NCBI GenBank assembly: GCA_029204225.1
Contig: MU832263.1
Span: 1 to 64,000, forward strand
DNA length: 64,000 nt
Reading direction: 5' to 3'
Source: Diphasiastrum complanatum
Taxonomy: Eukaryota > Streptophyta > Lycopodiopsida > Lycopodiales > Lycopodiaceae
Part shown: positions 23,401-36,252 of the stretch, piece after piece
How the letters are laid out: each line of letters begins with the position of its first letter
How positions within the stretch are numbered: position 1 is the stretch's first letter
Position numbers and translations under genes: made by a program
Notes under the pieces: model-generated
Told to the model about the DNA's origin: nothing
Database searches by the model: none
The model's input: the letters and a program-made list of their open reading frames with translations, nothing else

Positions 23401-24163
23401 ATTCAATCTTCTCCCAATTGAGATATACTTTTTAAGTGTTCTTCAATCAAATGATCTGATTCATCTTTGTCTACTGGCATAATTTGATAAGTGGGTGTAT
23501 TGAATTCCATAAGCAAAATAGGAAACATATCATATATAAGAAAAAATGAAAATTTAGTTCACCAATCTAAATTGACGAAATCGATTAACCACAGAGATTC
23601 ATCGCAAGAAGAAAATAATGTGAAAGAAAGACATAATTAGGAACATAAATGATTTCATTCAATCCACAAGAGTAAAATGGTTACATATACTTTAGAGCTG
23701 TGTAATGGAAATATCCTCCAGGCCAGCCCTTTTGTTCAGAGGGGCCAATGGATCAACGACATTATGCTCACCCATATGTAATAGGATGAATGTCCTGCGT
23801 GGGATAGAGTTGGGTGGCATAGGATGCCGACATTACTATCCAGTGGATTGATCACATATGTTAGTGCAGACTCTCAATCTCACACACGGGCATAGATTTG
23901 CCCTACGGTTAGATTGTGGGCACCACATCAAGACTCTAGTGTTTCCTTTGCTGCACAATTGGATTCATGTCATCCCAAGAGACTTCATACGGTGCAGAGT
24001 TGTTATCTTGACTTCATGTGTGGAAGGTCTAACTCAAGGGATAAGCTGTTATTTGAAGGTTTTTTGCCTGTTTGTGATTGCACTTATGTGGCTCATGAAA
24101 TGCCAATGAGGCTGTGTATAACTTCACTTCCCCGTCAATGAAAAAGCTAACAGTACTTTTGAA
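23401..24163. other. Unassigned spacer downstream of MET1
   Basis: No recognisable coding or repeat structure. It lies between the decayed Gypsy and the compound microsatellite. Confidence 0.3.
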
Positions 24164-24366
<203 letters not shown>

Positions 24367-24848
24367 TGCATCTAGGGATTTCCCTTCATACTTGCTTTTA
24401 CCTCTCGCTAAGTCTCCACTCAAAAGATATACAACTTACAAAATACTTGTACTTCACATGTATTAAAGATAGAATACCAAAGAGTTACTTGTCGCATGGC
24501 CTAGATTTGATATCTCATTTTAGACACTGGTTGTGGAAACGCTGAGAACCAGGTCGTGGGATGAGGCATGAACATAGGGTATGCAAAAAGAATGTCTTCC
24601 GTCAAATATTAGTGCTTGTGCAGGGAAAAATGCTCCCAAATAAACATGACAGAAAGAGCTCCAGTTTTGAAACATGTGCCTAGGATCTTTCAGGAAACTT
24701 ATCATTCTTGTTACTCTTACAAAGAAACAATTTCCCTGCGTCAGCTATATATAATACAAGAATAGAACAAATACAAACATCGATTTCTACCACAAAAAGT
24801 GATGTGTGCTTATCTGTATGCTCTTTAATACCCTATCAGGTGCATAAA

Positions 24849-25010
24849 TCAAAAGCAGCAGGTCACTTCTTTCCAATTGCCCTTTCTCAATTTGACTGCT
24901 TCTTTCAATTTTTCACCCAGTGCCTTAGCCAAGGGGGGAGGAACTGCATTCCCTATTTGTCTATGCTTTGACTGAATATTGCCAGAAAATCTGAAAGAGT
25001 CTGGAAAACC
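24849..25010 (-). CDS. MET1: MET1 last exon: motif X and C-terminus
   Basis: 54 codons including the TGA at 24,849-24,851. It starts after the acceptor 'TTCACTGCAG' at 25,010 with '[20 protein letters not shown]' and continues '[20 protein letters not shown]'. This is motif X, which helps form the S-adenosylmethionine pocket, followed by the short C-terminal helix. In other plant MET1 proteins the preceding 'ARSQ' is also split from 'GFPDSY' by an intron or directly joined. Phase 0 at the start fits the previous exon. No clear AATAAA was seen just downstream. Confidence 0.93.
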   Translation of the reverse strand, partial: GFPDSFRFSGNIQSKHRQIGNAVPPPLAKALGEKLKEAVKLRKGNWKEVTCCF

Positions 25011-28000
25011 CTGCAGTGAAAGAGGCTTCAGTAAAAAGTCTCGATGCAGACATGTTGCACTTCAATGGTGACATTTCGACATATTGCTGTGCTACTGACA
25101 CTTCCTTGAAACAATCACTAATGCACACTACCAAACTTCCAAAGGACATGATTTGAACCATTCCCTTTGCATATCACTAAGTCGGTAACAAATGGAATAT
25201 GCCACTATCGAAATTAAATGTAAAACGTTACAGAATACATGGAGATGCATAGCATATCTGGCGACCACTTTCACAATCAGATAAGTTACATTAATACTAA
25301 GCTTCTACTTGCATGCTACCAAACCATTTAAGCTTGGGAGTTATCATCAGGCTACGGTAAGTTTGTCCAGAACACAGGTTAATAACATTGCATGATTTTC
25401 TTTCACTCACAAAAAGGTTATTAACAGACTGACATTGGGAAAGAGTTCAGCCGCTCTGTGTACAGCCCATATCAAGATTTCATGTGACATCTTGATATGC
25501 TTAATTCAAGATGTCACATGAAATCTGTGATTGTATGGAAGTTGTGACACCAGCGCGTGCGTATACGGCAAATAAACATATGGTTTAAATGAAATGAAAA
25601 ACAGAAGGCAAAAGGCAGCCTGTGCAATTAATTTCTCTTTCATCTCTTAACTGAAAGCACTGGGGATCAATCACCTAGCCTTCCCCAAATATTCATTCAA
25701 GCTTCAATACCTTGCAATGCTGAATGCTTGCAAATGAGAATCTTTGAATCAGTAATAGCTATTTGTTGAAACCGAATAATTTCAGGCGTACAGGTACACA
25801 AAACTTTGGTATACGTCAAATGCTCGTACAGGAGTATACAAGAATGGCACACATGGGGGTACATGGCAACACTGCATTCTAGCCTTTAGTCTTCTGGACA
25901 CTCCACAAGAACACCACTCATTGTTTGGACCACTTCAGATATATTGATGCCATCTGTAGGCTCTCTTTTTCATAAAATTTTATGCCTGGAGATCAACAAC
26001 TCTGTATTTCCAACAAAGTCGGTCCAATTTATGCGAAAATAGATTACGTAGCCAAACATTAACCATTGAACTATTAGACAAATAATAAAAGATTATCAGT
26101 TACAAAAGAACTACAGAGAAGCATTCATACTGCCATGATACTGAACGCAATAAAAAGATAGATTGATTCAGTAAAAGAAACAAATCAGAATGGAAATGAG
26201 CACAAAGGAATTGCGGATCAAAACCGCGTGCTCTGAGTCTCTGAGTAGCTATAACTTTGTCTGAATTAAGCACTTCCGCTAATAAGCAGTAAGCGCAATA
26301 GCAAACTCTAAATCAACTCTAAAGAACTGAGCTAGAATGCTCGAGTGTTCAAGCTCGCAGGCTTGAGAGAGAAAGAGCTAACTATTCAATACTTGCTGAT
26401 CTCTTGATCGCATTATTAAAATGTAGAAATATGTTGCAGCCGCATACCGCGAATCGCTGTCTGAACCACGATTTGGGATAGGGTTTGGAGAATCATTTTT
26501 TTTTTTTTGGTGGGCAATATGGGTATCAGCTTGAAGCTCTTGGCAAGAGCATTGCATTTATGCAGGTTGCCAGTATTTAGGTACAGTATGCAACTGGAAC
26601 CAGATTTATGTAAGACATTCGTACAATGAACACCATCAGATTCTTCAGTAACGTTGGATGGAAATACACTTCAAGGAGTAAAAATATACCTGAGAGCGAG
26701 CACACTCCCGTACTGTAACAATGCGATCCTGCTCAGGATGGAAGCACATGCCAACTTTTCCCATTGGTTGGGGATCTGTGACAGAGGTTGGAAAATTTCC
26801 ATCCCAATCAAGTCTTCCAAATAGCCCCTTCCATTGGTTATGCCTATCAGCAGTGTTAGGCAAACACCAAGGAATCAGATCAACGATCTGCCCAGTTGAA
26901 AGCTTCACCTGCACCATGGAAAGGAGTCAAATTAGTTTGTGATCAAAAACCACAAAAAAGCTCGCGTGAAGTTGACTGTTCCGATCAATCATTGCGAATC
27001 CATACATTCCATTGGATTCACAGAGAACTGTGTCAATGTTTACAGCCAACACATTCTGGTAATATGATGACTTCTATGAGTAATTACGCATGAACAAGTA
27101 CAACGGAGTTAAAAGTGGACACACATGTCAGCATCTTTTGGAGGTACAACAATGGAACCAGAGTCAAGAACCAGAAAACACCTTGTCAGATCTGCAGCTT
27201 TTTCAATTGTTTCATGTGCAAATGTGTGTGTGTGTGTGTGAGGGCTATGAAATAAAATGCTTTATTAATGTCCACTGGAGAACCATCAGAATCGATGCTG
27301 TAAACAAACAACATCAAATAGTTGTGTTTTGTAGCTCAAAGTACTGCTGCTTTAATCTATTTATGGCAAAAGCTACAAATTCAAATATTAACCATACAAA
27401 TATGCTAAGAAATAGGTCTACATGTCACTCATTTAGAACCTTTTCTCTACAAGCTAGAATTTATTTAAGAAAGGATACAATCTGTTTAGCAGATTTGCTA
27501 ATGCATACAACAGGTTAGTTGGTTCCAAATGATGCATGCTATGTTTTTCTCCGATGTCAGCATATATATGAAAAAGGAGAAGCACACATGCTTCACCTTC
27601 TACTTGTTTATTGCATATCCTACAAATCTTTATCTTCCTTTTGATGTTATCTGCCAACTCATGAGAGTTGGCTCTTATCAAAGGATCTTTTTTTCCTTGG
27701 ATCGTGCCACAAATTACTAGTAACTCTATATTGAACCGAATCTTTGATGAAGTCTTTACTTTGTCCACCCATTGTACCCAATTTGTGGATAACCTAAATT
27801 CTGTTGCACAACCACACCACTGAAATTGTTGAAATTCATCAAGGTGGCATTCCATCCTGACATATTTCTAATCTGCTGTGAGTGTATCTCTCTCTCAAAA
27901 ACCACAAGGACACTTTAGTTGCATTTGTAACTACTGACATATGTGTAGTGTATTCCATCCTCAATCTTAAAAGACAAAAATCTAAAGATTACCATCAGAA

Positions 28001-31000
28001 GAGTAAGGACAAGCTAAGATCTCATTCTCTAAGATGTCTTTTCAGGGTCCAGCTCTATTAGCAAACACTTGTACAGTCTCAGCATTGAGAGGTTGTTGCT
28101 TCTCATACATTTGAGGGCCAGATCCATTCACTCCCAAAGCTTCTCCATGTAAACTATGTCAAATGCTTTTCTAACACAGGAGAGCAAGGTCAAATTTCAT
28201 ATAGGGCCAATAAAAGTGCTCCTTGAGATGTGCAAAAGACTTCTAACATGTGACAGGTGTGCTTTAGACAAAAGCTTAGAATGAAGATCTAGGGTGCTAA
28301 GAATACAAAGAGAACCATAATGAAAAAGTTGACAATTGACACTAAAATAGACTTGATGATGATGAGAAGAAGGTATGAGAGCACTAGTATAGATCTAATG
28401 AAAATCGATCTTGGCACAAGTAGAAGCAAGGGGCAAGTCAACATACCAAGGCAAAGTAGTGACAATGTCATACAAAAGGGCAGGAAGTCGAGATAAAGCA
28501 GCAAGAACATCACCTTTTCCAAGTTTATAATGGATATCAAAGTGAAAGGAGTGTAAAAAGTGAAGCCCGTGGTATTGGCGATCATGGAGATCTTTCTAAG
28601 TAAAATTGGTGATCGGTAAAACATCAAAAGGGATGTGGTAAAGACAGTGTCGCCATTTCTTGAGTGCAAAAATGATGGCAAGAACTTCCTTTCCATGAGT
28701 GTACTAACATTGTTTATAATAATGAAGACGACAAGACTCAGAGGCCATGGCACCACAGGATTGGCGTAGTAAGGCTCCTAAACCAATAGAAGTAGCATCA
28801 GTCTCGACAATAAATCTTTGGCCAAAATCGAGAAGACAAAGAACAAGAGTAGTGGTAAGCATAGTCTTGAGGGTATCTATAAAGTCCTAATCCAAAGATC
28901 CTATTCTAAGCATGCCAAGGGTACGGATGGTGGACAAACCAACCCAACCAAACCTAGATCTTACGGATCTAGCCCCAGAGCTATGGATCAATCTCAATGA
29001 GGAATGACGAATCACTCAAGCAGCATGTAGCTACCAATCACAAAATCAAGCATACACTATTGAGAGCCCAATAGGTATATTTATACCCTCCAAGGCCCAT
29101 GCACCACTAGTAGTGCACTGTGACACCTCACTGGACACCTATGCAGCCTATCTGGGCCACATCATCCAGTTCCTCAATGACTCACTGATAAACCCATATA
29201 AATCCACCATCATGATTTTAATTATGACCATATGCACATAAGGGCCCCAAACCTCTTATAATCATAATTAACTTACAGGTTGTTGGTCTACTGATCTCTA
29301 GCATGGACACGCCACCCGAGACCAGTCGTGGGCATGACATTCTTCCCCCCTTATTCAAGTTTTGTCCTTAGAACTTAAAACTAGGGAAGTTGCCCCTTAA
29401 ACTCCCTTCCTGTTCCCAAGAATCATCATCGTCTGTGTGGCCCTTCCATCAAACCAGATGCTCGGTAACTATATGATTTCTCAATCGTTTAGCTTTTGTA
29501 TCCAAGGTGTTTTCGGGTTCCAGTCGAGACACACCCGATGATACATCCAACAAGTCCAATTGGTCTCCAGAACCAAGATGCTCCTTTTCACGTAGATTCT
29601 TCTTGAATCGGCTTACGTGAAAAACCGGGTGCACTTGAGTTCCTTTCGGGAGGTCCAACTGGTAAGCTAAGGATCCGATCTTTTTCAAGATCTGATACGA
29701 TCCTCTATACCTAGTAGACAATTTGTAATGCTTGCCGGTACGCATTACACTAGAATCCTTCGAAATTCTCAGATATACCCAATCTCCCACTTGAAAGTCT
29801 CGAGGCGATCTTTTTCAAATTAGCATGATGTCGGTCCTTATCCTAGGCACACTGGACATTCTTACGTGCTATTTGTAGCATTTCTTGCATATCGTGCAGG
29901 AAATCCGCTACCTTCTAAAACTTGGTCGTATGGGTCTCTACCGCAATGATTTAGGCTCAAAACCATCCATAAGCATTAACGGCTATAACCGGTAGGCTAA
30001 TGCTTACTTTTGAAACAAGTAATCTCCAGCAAGGATAACTTCCTCTCTGAGGAGATTGCCATCAAAAGATAAATGCACACATCATCTGATCTTTTGATCA
30101 CACATGTAACCCTTCTGTTAAACGACCCAAGTATAAACTAGAATCCAAACTATGATTTGTCAATCATAATTCCTTGGATCCTTATCCAATATTCAATAAT
30201 AAAAGAGCATGATACTTTATTATAGGCAAAGTCAACCAAGGGTTTTCCAATGAGATTGTCAACGGGATGATCAAAATCTCAAGCTCGGAGTCGTCTCTAG
30301 TTTAGCGAATACGGCCGATGAAAAGTGACTAGTGAACTTCGGATCGCGAATGCTCACGATGTCACTTGGTAATTCGTAAAGCCTAACAGAAGCTCGACAA
30401 ATACCTGAGCTAAATCAAATGCTTTCTTGGTGGTCTTTACCCAAATAAACATAGTCGATTTGGTAAGATGGCCAATCACAACCAAGTTTCCGCTATCCTG
30501 TTTATTTATTCGAGGTAATCTCACCATGATCTAAGTCTTCTCTTACTGATCAAGTATACCCCAGAGTCCGAGTTATGATTCTTCAATCACAATTCACGAT
30601 TCAATCACAATCTAGAATAACTTAAGATTCACCGGAACTTCATTACGTGAAGCTCTGACTTTTGGCTACCATCAACTATCCAACTCTACCTGAGTTTTCC
30701 GAGATAGCATTCATCCTTTTCATTCAGGATGAAAAGGTCTCCATGTATTCTATGCACAAAAACCCTCTAAATGAATCCAAAAATGACTCGTGAAGGTTGC
30801 GACTTATAAGCTATACGTTTCAACAAAAATATTCATAAGAGAGGTTATATTGTTGATTCAAATAACTAACTCAGAAGTAGCGCTCCTGACTTGGTTAGCT
30901 GTATTGGATTTAGAAAATATTTGAATGTCTACGTGTGGATCCAAAATACCACATTCAATCTAATTCTAATCCCACCTAGGTTTATAAGCAATTCTTAACG

Positions 31001-33379
31001 ATCACTATTACCTAGTGAGAACTTTTCTCCATACAATTCTCATCAATATGCCTATGTTTTAACAACTAGTTTATGCATGCATATAAACTCATTCCATGGA
31101 ACACATTGTAGATCCACAGGATTAATAACTTGCGCAAAGAAATGATGATCATACACAACGATTCACTACATAGCATATCTCTACAGATCTTTACCTGATC
31201 TATAAACAAGTTCTTAACTGAGAATCATGTAACTCAGTTAACTCTAAGAGAAAATATTTCTCAAAGAGTGCTATATCACAACCAAAATCTCAATCGGAGA
31301 TTATCTCAAAAGAATATATATTAACATGAATTTCATTCCTTGCATCAACTCATGGATCCAAGTTCACTCTAAGATCAAGTTGAGTATAACTAGCAAGGAA
31401 CAGGTTTCAACAAACCCACCATCTTGCAATAGAATTCCCTAGTTCTGATATAAATCAATCGGACTTGTAATCAACAATTCTTCTACTACAAGAGTGTTTT
31501 CTAATTTCCTTCTCTTACATCTTCTAGCTAGATATCTACTATAATCCTTAGAGGATTTCTGTAATATCGAAATATCCTATCGTTCCTTATTCAAGAAACA
31601 GGTCATCAACTATTCAAGTAATGGATTCCTCCTAGAATCCTTGATAGACGTTTCCCCGTTCTATTCTTCCTACTTCTCCCCCTTTTAACAGGAAACCACA
31701 TGAGTTTCTAAGTTTTGCATATCAGTCTAGATATGCCCAAGGAGAAGTTACAAAGAAGAATTAAAACAATCTTGAAAGTCAAGAAACGCATTGCATTGAA
31801 AATACAATTAATGTCCAAACACTTTTCCTTGAATGACTGATCTTAGGATTTTCTTTGTTACCATTATAGAGAATTGACATGTATAATCAGAAAAGGATTT
31901 TCTGGATTTATATAAGAGAAAAGATTTTTAGAAAACGATTTCATTAACCATTCATGTGACATCGTCCAGGGTCAACGGGTACTAAAAATCACCTTCTGAG
32001 GAATCACATGAAATGTTATGAAATTTACAAATATATTCTTAATATAAAGAAATAGCTTGTTGGGTTTCTGGTTTTGTAAATTTGAGATATCCATAAGGGG
32101 TCATGACCAATATCCCTAATTTCCGACAAAACACCCTTTTATGACCAATAATATTTGGCATCATTAAGATTTATAGCCAATTATGGTCAATCTGATCCAG
32201 TTAGTTTCAGATCTTCGTTTTGGAATCGCCTGCGTTCCATACCACAGGTTCTTCCTCCACAAAGACCCTCCATTTCCTGATCAAATTGTCCAAAAAAATC
32301 ATTTGATTTCATATAATGACTCGTTTTACAATCGAGTCCCACAGAATGGTACATTAAAGTTCTCGGGAATTTCACATTCCAACTTCATAGTACCACTCCC
32401 AATTCACATTTTTCTTTACTAGTTTCTTAATCTTTACAGTCCCTCATAGGAGCTTAGGATTCGCCTTTACTTTTCTTGAGTGACAGATTCAGAAGAGGGA
32501 AAGAATGAACGGGGAGTTAAATGAATGCAATAGCCATAAGCTTCTATAAATGCCCAATGTCAAGATCAACTTCTAAAGGAGTCCTGCCTACTGGGACTTA
32601 TGGCTCTTTAGATCAGTTTGATTACATGGCATTACTTTGCTTATTCTTTTTCCTCTTAGATGTGCGGCTGCTTTGAAAAAACGCTTATTTTTTTTCCTTT
32701 TAATCTTTGGCTTCTATTTATCGGTTTCAAGGCCATTTTGTCCAAGCATAACCTTTCGTGAAGCAAAGTTAATGCTTCAAAGGGACCATGGTACATTGGT
32801 CAAAATTTCGAAAAACAGTTGGACATAAATGTCCAGTTTCCAATTGCCCATGGGGCAGTCATTGCGAGTTTGTTTTAAATAGATTTTGAATTTGATTATT
32901 CCGGTTTTTGTCTAACAAAGTTCCTTTCGAGAACTTGTTTAGTATACCTTTAGTCATAGGAAAACAAATTTTTCCTAGTTAGCAATTTTGTAAAGGTTTG
33001 TCCAAGCAATTTCAAGAAATTTGCCATTTTTATGAAACTTACGTGCTTGACAATCAATGCTTTACAAAACTTGTAACTAAATAGGCAAACCCAATGATCC
33101 ATATCCCGAAATCTTTTTTAAACATTGCTTTATTGCACCCAAAAAAAAATGGAAACCAATAACTGAAAAAAGTCATTTAGACCAACGAAAAAAATAAATG
33201 TCTAAAGCCTCCAGCCAGCCCCCCCCCTCCCACCCCTTCTATCAACCATTACTTAAGTTAACTAAAATAAAACTTTAAGTTAACCTACCCCGCCTTCCCT
33301 CCGAAAAGTACCCTCATCCCTCGCCTGCTGCCCGCGAGCAGAGTGAGAGAGAGGGAGGCCCGAGCCAAGAAGGAAGACC

Positions 33380-33436
<57 letters not shown>

Positions 33437-36179
33437 GGCGGTGGTGGACAAACCAACCCAACCAAATCTAGATCTTACGGATCTAGCCCCCAAGCTATGG
33501 ATCAATCTCAATGAGGAATGAGGAATCACTCAAGCAGCATGTAGCTACCAATCACAAAATCAAGCATACACTAGTGAGAGCCCAATAGGTATACTTACAC
33601 CCTCCAAGGCCCATGCACCACTAGTAGTGCACTGTGACACCTATGCAACCTATCTGGGTCACATCATCCAATTCCTCAATGACTCACTGATAGACCCATA
33701 TAAATCCGCCATCATGAGTTTAGGCTTACAACCATTAATTATGACCACATGCACATAAGGGCCCCAAACCCCTTATAATCATAATTAACTTACGGGCTGT
33801 TGGTCTACTAATCTCTAGTGTGGACACGCTACCCGAGACCAGTCGTGGGCATGACAGTATCAAAGGCAAGCTAGCACTCGTAACTCCACACAAAGGGGAA
33901 TCCTTATATAACAAAGCATACTAACACTGCTAGAGAGGTGATAAATGATGTCTCCTACCCAAGAAAACGCCAAAAATGATGTCTCATCAATAGTTTTTGC
34001 AAAACTAGCAAGAACATTGAAAAATTACCATTAAAGAAAAAACACCCAACTAAAGCTAATGGGAGTGAAAACCCTATTGTCAACTTCCACATAAGGATTA
34101 AACCCTAGTTTTGAAGTCATTTTGTTTGAATTGGACAATGATACCTTTGCCCAAATCAAAGATTCTTGTTCTATTGAAATATTACCTCATGGAAGCCATG
34201 AGTGTATTGCTTGTATTTAAGCTCTTCTTTCCTTTTACACACGCCATTTTTCTAAGAATGTCTTGGCCAAGGCTGGAATCATTCTGATATATGATGTGTC
34301 CAAACTGTGCATGTGCAAAATATTGCATCACCTCTAACTCAATCTGCAAAAAAAAAAACTCATTTTGTTGCCAACGAGGCTTTGAGTCACCCAAAAGAAA
34401 TTGAAAAACTAACCTACCTGTCATGCCCACGACTGATCTCGGATAGTTTATCCCGCTACCTGTAAGTTAATTATGATTTTGAGAGGTTTGGGGCCCTCAT
34501 GTGCATATGGTCATAACTAATGGTTGGAGGCCTAAAACTCAAGATGGTGGATTATTACAGGTCTATCAGTGAGTCATAAGGGAACTAGATGATGTGGCCC
34601 AGATAGGCTGCATAGGTGTCTAGTGAGGTGTCACAGTGCACTACTAGTGGTGCATGGGCCTTGGAGGGTATAAGTATACCCATTGGGCTCTCACTAGTGC
34701 ATGCTTGATTGTGTGATCAGTAGCTACATGCTGCTGGTGTGATTTCTCCTTCCCTTGTGAAGATTGATCCATAGCTTGGGGGCCAGATCCGTAAGATCTA
34801 GGTTTGGTTGGGTTGGTTTGTCCACCATCCGATTCCCTTGTGTTGCTTGTTGTTGGCTTGCTTAGATTTGGATCCTTGTGTGAGGACTTTATACTACCCA
34901 ACCTCAAAGTCACCCTGCATGGAAGAGAAGGGATGCAACATCTCCTTGAAATGCATGGATGGAACCTTAAGCCTTGCAAGAGGCTTTTCCCCTATTTAGA
35001 GTTAGAAAGCGAGTGAGACAAAAGAGCTTTATCTGACCAAGACTTGGGATGTCTTGTTTCAAAAGCCTAGACATGATTGCCTACTCGAATTAATCATGAG
35101 CTTGACCCAAAAATTTATGTTGAACACACTTTTGAATGCACACTTTAACAATGTCAACTATTTCACCAAAGTCTTTCTCCTAACATAAAATACACGCAAG
35201 TATTCAAAGAATAATTTACAACAGAATCCCTACAAAAAACATAATCGAGAATGAACCAATATTTAAAAAATCATCTGCAATAGATCAATGAAAGATGCAA
35301 CTTGAATCACAATATGAGCTTCATAAATTGCCATTTTTAGAATCTTAGCCTAGGAACTTTTACAAATATCTAAGTTTCTAGGCCTTTTTACAAAGAACAT
35401 AACAATAGCGACCAAGCTCAAACAAGACTAAAAGCAGGAGATAGTTCTTCCACCTGGCCATGTGCAATGATGATGACTGACTTGGATGTTTTGACTTTAG
35501 ATTGTAAGTTGAAATTTACACAACTGGGGAAGAATCGGATTCGAAGATGGTTAGCAAACAAAAAATACGATAAAAATTTGATAATTCAATGCAATCCGTT
35601 CACATGAGCCAAATTGTTATTGGACGCTATTGATTACAAACAAAAGGCATAATTCTTTAGTGAGATATTTACGGTTACAACAACTAAAACTCCAAAACAA
35701 GACAACTAGCATGACAAACCTTTTGTACGTCATAGGGATGGTTTACATTCATCAGATCCATTAGGACTTTGTTGCATGATTCACATTGTTTTAATGAATC
35801 CAAACTAGTATATTCATACAAATTAAGTAGTTCCCAAATCATGACCACTAAGATGACCCACACATATAATAGATTTGTAAACATGTATCCAGCTCTTGCT
35901 CGTAGTACTAGCTTTAAGGAATGTTTTTTTAACTTAAATATGTAAAGGATTCCATAACTACAGATGCTTAATCATAGAGTTGCTCTCACCTTTTTATCTT
36001 GAAGATCACGCCAATCAGCACCGGGCTTTTTTGGGATGCATTGACATCGAAGTAGATTTAGCTCATTCATTTCCTTTGAAATATGGTCATACAAGGTCTT
36101 ACCCTTTGATCGAATTTGCTTTTGGAACCATGACTCGGGATCATTTCCATACTGTCAAAGCCATGAAAAGACTAGTGTT

Positions 36180-36252
<73 letters not shown>

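Larger units (their letters stand above)
25011..26689 (-). other. MET1 last intron (1.7 kb) with a hairpin and a SINE-like tail
   Basis: Bounded by 'CAG|GTATAT' at 26,690 and 'CTGCAG|GG' at 25,010. It contains a perfect 21-bp inverted repeat at 25,475-25,526. Near 26,500-26,560 there is a poly(T)-associated segment also found at 57.4 kb. No other gene seen. Confidence 0.8.

Noticed and set aside
28289-28756. 155-codon hydrophobic minus-strand frame resembling a membrane protein
   Set aside because: Another frame of the same strand gives recognisable Gypsy RNase H, so the hydrophobic frame is a shifted reading of it.
32183-32422. 79-codon plus-strand frame in the MET1 intron
   Set aside because: No domain, no conserved motif and no splice context; indistinguishable from chance.
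33440-33856. 5' LTR of a complete element running from 33,856 down to 28,928
   Set aside because: The order of parts fits, but no primer-binding site follows this LTR and the flanking 5-mers do not match, so I list separate LTR copies.
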